DNA of 64,000 nt from Streptomyces seoulensis (GTDB taxonomy: Bacteria; Actinomycetota; Actinomycetes; Streptomycetales; Streptomycetaceae): contig NZ_CP032229.1 of assembly GCF_004328625.1 (NCBI RefSeq), forward strand, positions 4,650,001-4,714,000, in the 5' to 3' direction. A program made the translations under genes and the position numbers. Below are positions 61,182 through 64,000 of this stretch, piece by piece; the first letter of the stretch is position 1; every line of letters begins with the position of its first letter. A model generated the notes under the pieces. It searched no databases. It was not told where the DNA came from and saw only the letters and a list, made by a program, of their open reading frames with translations.

Positions 61182-61214
61182 GGTCCGCTCCGGGCGCCTG
61201 ACCCCGGGCGGACC
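61182..61214. terminator. Bidirectional hairpin between recX and rhodanese gene
   Basis: GGTCCGC-T-CCGGG (61182-61194) pairs with CCCGG-GCGGACC (61203-61214), 12 base pairs with one bulged T and an eight-base loop. It lies between convergent genes (recX ends at 61167, the rhodanese gene ends at 61221). There is no T-tract. Confidence 0.65.
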
Positions 61215-61220
61215 TGGTCC

Positions 61221-61634
61221 TCAGGCTCCCGGCTCCACCGGAAGCCCCGCCGCGCGCCACGCCTGGAAGCCGCCCACCAGATCGGTCGCGCGACGCAGAC
61301 CGAGCTGGTGCAGGGAAGCCGCCGCGAGGCTGGACGCGTAGCCCTCGTTGCAGATGATCACGACCCGCAGATCGTGCCCGGTGGCCTCCGGCACCCGGTG
61401 GCTGCCCTGCGGATCGAGCCGCCACTCCAGCTCGTTGCGCTCGATCACCAGGGCGCCGGGGATCAGCCCGTCCCGGTCGCGCAGGGCCGCGTACCGGATG
61501 TCGACCAGGAGGGCCCCGCCGTCGCGGGCCGCCTGGTGCGCCGCCCGTGGCTCGATGCGCCGGTAGCCGGAGCGGACCCGGTCCAGCAGCTCGTCGATCC
61601 CGACCGGACGCAGCGCGTCGCCGTCGCCGCTCAC
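61221..61634 (-). CDS. Rhodanese-like sulfurtransferase domain protein
   Basis: A 137-residue single rhodanese domain. The catalytic loop is I-I-C-N-E-G-Y-A-S-S (about 94-103) with the persulfide-forming Cys; L-L-V-D-I-R-Y (about 44-50) and G-A-L-V-I-E-R-N-E (about 61-69) complete the fold, and D-L-V-G-G-F-Q-A-W-R-A-A-G-L-P is the usual end. Its GTG start at 61634 overlaps the stop of the cysteine dioxygenase gene. The pair probably handles sulfur released from cysteine, moving sulfane sulfur to acceptors. Confidence 0.92.
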   Translation of the reverse strand: MSGDGDALRPVGIDELLDRVRSGYRRIEPRAAHQAARDGGALLVDIRYAALRDRDGLIPGALVIERNELEWRLDPQGSHRVPEATGHDLRVVIICNEGYASSLAAASLHQLGLRRATDLVGGFQAWRAAGLPVEPGA

Positions 61635-62161
61635 TGCCAGTCCTCCGGGCTCTCGACCTGCTCCAGCCGGAGCACCTGGCCGGTGCGGCTGTAGCGACGG
61701 ATGCGCGGCAGCGGCGGGTAGTAGGCGTGGACCGAGACCGCGTGCCGGTCGGGGGAGTCGTTGAACACCTCGTGCACATGGTGCCGGCCGAAGGCGCGGC
61801 CCTGACCGGCGCCGAGGCGGCGTTCGCGGTCGACGTCCTCGGTGAGTTCCAGGGTCCGCCAGCCGTCCGTGGGCAGCCGGGCGGCCAGCGAGTTCTCGTG
61901 CAGCTCGCCGGAGGCGGTGAGGAAGGCGCCGACCGAGTCGGCGTGGTCGTGCCAGCCCGTGCCGGTGCCGGGCGGCCAGCCGATCAGCCACGCCTCGCTG
62001 CCCCCCGGACCCTCCAGCCGCAGCCAGGTGCGGCCCTCGGGGTCGAGCGGGAGGGAGGCGATCAGTTCCACGTCGGCGGCGGCGCGCCGGACGAAGTCGA
62101 GCAGGTCGACCTGGCTGGGAGCCGCGGATGGGGCGGGGGAGGTGAGGGGGGAGACAGACAC
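61631..62161 (-). CDS. Cysteine dioxygenase
   Basis: A 176-residue cupin-fold iron enzyme that oxidises cysteine to cysteine sulfinate. The iron ligands are visible in G-W-H-D-H-A-D-S-V-G-A-F (two His, about 88-99) and in the second cupin motif G-R-H-H-V-H-E-V-F-N-D (about 137-147). GTG at 62161 has AGGA eight bases upstream; GTG at 62167 is an alternative, and the longer open frame upstream overlaps a leader-peptide region. Translation is coupled to the rhodanese gene. A Cys-rich leader peptide 66 bases upstream suggests control by cysteine supply. Confidence 0.88.
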   Translation of the reverse strand: MSVSPLTSPAPSAAPSQVDLLDFVRRAAADVELIASLPLDPEGRTWLRLEGPGGSEAWLIGWPPGTGTGWHDHADSVGAFLTASGELHENSLAARLPTDGWRTLELTEDVDRERRLGAGQGRAFGRHHVHEVFNDSPDRHAVSVHAYYPPLPRIRRYSRTGQVLRLEQVESPEDWQ

Positions 62162-62226
62162 GTGCACCGTCCTGAAGAGGGTTCGCCGAACGGGCGCGCG
62201 ACGGCGCCCGGGAAAGGGATGCGAAT

Positions 62227-62274
62227 TCAGCAGGACGGGCGACACACGCAGCCCGCGTAGCGGAGCAGGTCCAT
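62227..62274 (-). promoter_or_regulatory. Cys-rich leader peptide (cysteine-responsive attenuator candidate) upstream of cysteine dioxygenase
   Basis: On the minus strand a 15-codon frame reads M-D-L-L-R-Y-A-G-C-V-C-R-P-S-C and stops at 62227-62229. ATG at 62274 has GGAGAG about six bases upstream; a longer version from GTG at 62313 (28 codons) is also possible. Three of its last seven codons are TGC/TGT. Short Cys-ending leader peptides ahead of sulfur genes are a known actinobacterial attenuation device, in which ribosome stalling at cysteine codons sets downstream expression. No clear competing hairpin was worked out in the 66 bases before the dioxygenase gene. Confidence 0.75.
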
Positions 62275-62390
62275 ATGGACTCTCCGCCACAGGCGTACAC
62301 GGGTGTCGGTCACGATCCGGAGTACAGCATGCCGCCGTACTCCGGTCAATCGGTCGTCATCATGTGGACAGCCAGGGGCGGCGCCCGAGG

Positions 62391-64000
62391 TCAGCGCGCC
62401 CCCGAACCGGCCTCCGCCTCTTCCTTCACGGCGTCCTCCAGCGGCACCGCGCCGCCGAGCGCGGCCTCCGCCGCCGCGTACAGATCGGCGGGGCGTACCC
62501 CGCTGAGCGCGGTGACCAGATGGCCGTCCGGACGGATCAGGAGCACGCTGTGCGCCGGGGCGCCGGGATAGTCCTCCGCGACCAGCAGCTCCGCCCGGTG
62601 CGGCAGCGCGGTCACCGCCGCCGCCAGCCGGGGCATGACCCCGGCGGACATCCAGTGCTTGCGGTCCCACACCCCCGTACCCGGCGCGATCAGGACGACG
62701 AGCAGCGCTCCCCGGCCCAGCCGGTCGCGCAGCCGTACGAAGGAGCCGTCCTCGGCGGTGACCCGCACATCGGTGACGGGGGCGCCCGGCGCGGTGTCGA
62801 CCGGGATCTCGCCCTCCAGGTAGCGGGGCGCGAGCGGCGAGGTGGCGTACGCCCCCGGCTCGCCGAGCGCTCCCCGGCCCAGATGACCGTCCGTCATCAG
62901 GGTGTCCTGGTTGCGGGACGCGCCGGGGACGTAGCCGCGCAGTCCGCCGGTGCCGCGCAGTACCGGCAGCAGTTGGTCGGCGGCGCGCAGCCGGGCGGCG
63001 ACCACCGCGCGCCGTTCGGCCTGGTAGCTGTCGAGCAGCGCCTCGTGCGCGCCGTGGTGCCAGGCGACGGCCAGCTTCCAGGCGAGGTTGTCGGCGTCCC
63101 GCAGCCCCTCGTCGAGGCCCTGTGTGCCGAGCGCGCCCAGCAGGTGGGCGGCGTCCCCGGCGAGGAACACCCGGCCGGAGCGCCAGCGGCGGGCGAGCCG
63201 GTGGTGGACGGCGTGCACCCCGGTGTCGAGGAGGTCGTAGGCCGGGACCGCGCCGCCGGTCCAGCCGGCCAGGGTCTTGCGGACGTTGCTCACCAGGAAC
63301 TCGGGCGTGATCAGGTCCTTGCCGGCCGGCAGCAGCCAGTCCAGGCGCCAGGCGCTGTCCGGGAGCGGGCGGGCGCTGACCTCCGTGGAGGAGTGGCCGG
63401 ACGACCGCCACGGCGGCATCCGGTGCAGCAACGCGCTGCCCTCCCAGGGGAGTTCGACACGCAGAGTGGCGACCGCGTGCCGCTCCACCGCTGTCCTGCC
63501 GGGAAAACGGATGTCCAGCAGCTTGCGGACGGTGGAGCGGGGGCCGTCGCAGCCGACCAGATGGCTGCCCCGCCACCAGGTGCCCCGGGGGCCTCGGGTG
63601 TGCGCGGTGACGCCGGAGCGTTCCTGTTCGAGGGAGTCGAGTCGGCTGTCCGGGGCGACCTCGATCAGCGGTTCGGCGTCGGCGGCCGCGCGCAGGGCGG
63701 CGGTGAGGACGTGCTGCTCGATGTGGAGCGGCGCGGGGTCACCGGCCGCGAAGGCGATCTCGCCCACCACCTGCCGGCGCCGCTGCGACCGCCAGCCGGT
63801 CCAGCGCAGCCCCAGGTCACCGGCCCGTACCCCGGTCAGCCGCGCCAGGAGAGCCGCGGTGTCCTCGCGCAGCACGACGGTGCGCGCCGGCCGGGGCTCG
63901 TCCTTGCCGCCGGTCTCGTCGAGGACGACGGACGGCACCTCCTGGCGGGCCAGCGCCAGGGCGAGCGTGAGCCCGACGGGCCCCGCTCCGACGATGATCA
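62391..64000 (-). CDS. FAD-dependent aromatic monooxygenase (PheA/TfdB/MhpA type), 5' end outside window
   Basis: The visible 536 codons cover nearly the whole enzyme. At the window edge the frame gives I-I-V-G-A-G-P-V-G-L-T-L-A, the FAD-binding G-x-G-x-x-G of class A flavoprotein hydroxylases. Further on are the D-G motif V-G-C-D-G-P-R-S-T-V-R (about 149-159 of the visible part) and the ribityl-binding G-D-A-A-H (about 295-299). The C-terminal thioredoxin-like domain (about 400-535) resembles that of phenol and polyketide hydroxylases. It should use NAD(P)H and O2 to hydroxylate an aromatic ring. Start codon and the first few residues lie beyond base 64000. It is the next gene upstream of the leader peptide on the same strand. 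Confidence 0.9.
   Translation of the reverse strand, partial: IIVGAGPVGLTLALALARQEVPSVVLDETGGKDEPRPARTVVLREDTAALLARLTGVRAGDLGLRWTGWRSQRRRQVVGEIAFAAGDPAPLHIEQHVLTAALRAAADAEPLIEVAPDSRLDSLEQERSGVTAHTRGPRGTWWRGSHLVGCDGPRSTVRKLLDIRFPGRTAVERHAVATLRVELPWEGSALLHRMPPWRSSGHSSTEVSARPLPDSAWRLDWLLPAGKDLITPEFLVSNVRKTLAGWTGGAVPAYDLLDTGVHAVHHRLARRWRSGRVFLAGDAAHLLGALGTQGLDEGLRDADNLAWKLAVAWHHGAHEALLDSYQAERRAVVAARLRAADQLLPVLRGTGGLRGYVPGASRNQDTLMTDGHLGRGALGEPGAYATSPLAPRYLEGEIPVDTAPGAPVTDVRVTAEDGSFVRLRDRLGRGALLVVLIAPGTGVWDRKHWMSAGVMPRLAAAVTALPHRAELLVAEDYPGAPAHSVLLIRPDGHLVTALSGVRPADLYAAAEAALGGAVPLEDAVKEEAEAGSGAR

Overview
The window is high-GC DNA with Streptomyces-type gene order and codon use. Its flanks are the conserved chromosomal neighbourhood around recA: a signalling block, ftsK - RodZ-like gene - rimO - pgsA - cinA - clgR-like gene - dps, then nei, lhr, an AraC regulator, azlCD and a cyclase-fold gene, then on the far side DUF3046, an AI-2E-family permease, recA, recX and a cysteine-dioxygenase/rhodanese pair. 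GTG and TTG starts, ATGA/GTGA overlaps, an actinobacterial DNA-damage promoter in front of recA and a Cys-rich leader peptide all fit a streptomycete. The species cannot be told from the sequence.

Layout. 1-0.5 kb: end of a DegT-family aminotransferase gene and a tRNA-Thr(GGT) with its terminator. 0.6-10 kb: a SpoIIE-type phosphatase, a giant hybrid histidine kinase with about 12 tandem HAMP units, and a response regulator. 10-27.3 kb: core genes. 27.4-56.7 kb: an accessory island. 56.7-64 kb: core genes again, including a deletion scar that has removed the 5' ends of two divergent genes (58.3-59.1 kb).

The island is bounded by a perfect 29-bp direct repeat (27426-27454 and 56707-56735) that is the first 9 codons of a DUF3046 gene. 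The left copy is an orphan 5' fragment that soon hits a stop; the right copy starts the intact gene. The decayed C-terminus of a tyrosine recombinase lies 62 bp before the right repeat. I read this as a site-specific integrative element, about 29.3 kb, now fixed by integrase decay.

The island cargo is a biosynthetic gene cluster that I cannot match to a known product. Its right arm, all on the plus strand, holds two paralogous arginine amidinotransferases, two cytochromes P450, a ferredoxin, a one-module NRPS (C-A-T) whose condensation motif has lost the catalytic His, a type II thioesterase, a DpgC-like dioxygenase, E1alpha/E1beta/E2 of a 2-oxo-acid dehydrogenase and a branched-chain-type aminotransferase. 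The last five suggest shortening of a 2-oxo acid by one carbon (2-oxo acid to acyl-CoA to shorter 2-oxo acid to amino acid), for example making an arylglycine without a type III polyketide synthase. Its left arm, on the minus strand, holds a methyltransferase, a fold-type-II PLP-like protein, a Fem/GNAT-type acyltransferase, two ATP-grasp proteins and a class V PLP enzyme. Beyond these are a HelR-type RNA-polymerase-clearing helicase, behind a promoter and a strong intrinsic terminator, and an MFS exporter. My working hypothesis is a guanidino-peptide whose target may be RNA polymerase, with HelR as self-protection and the MFS protein as exporter. The genes are seen; the product and target are inferred.
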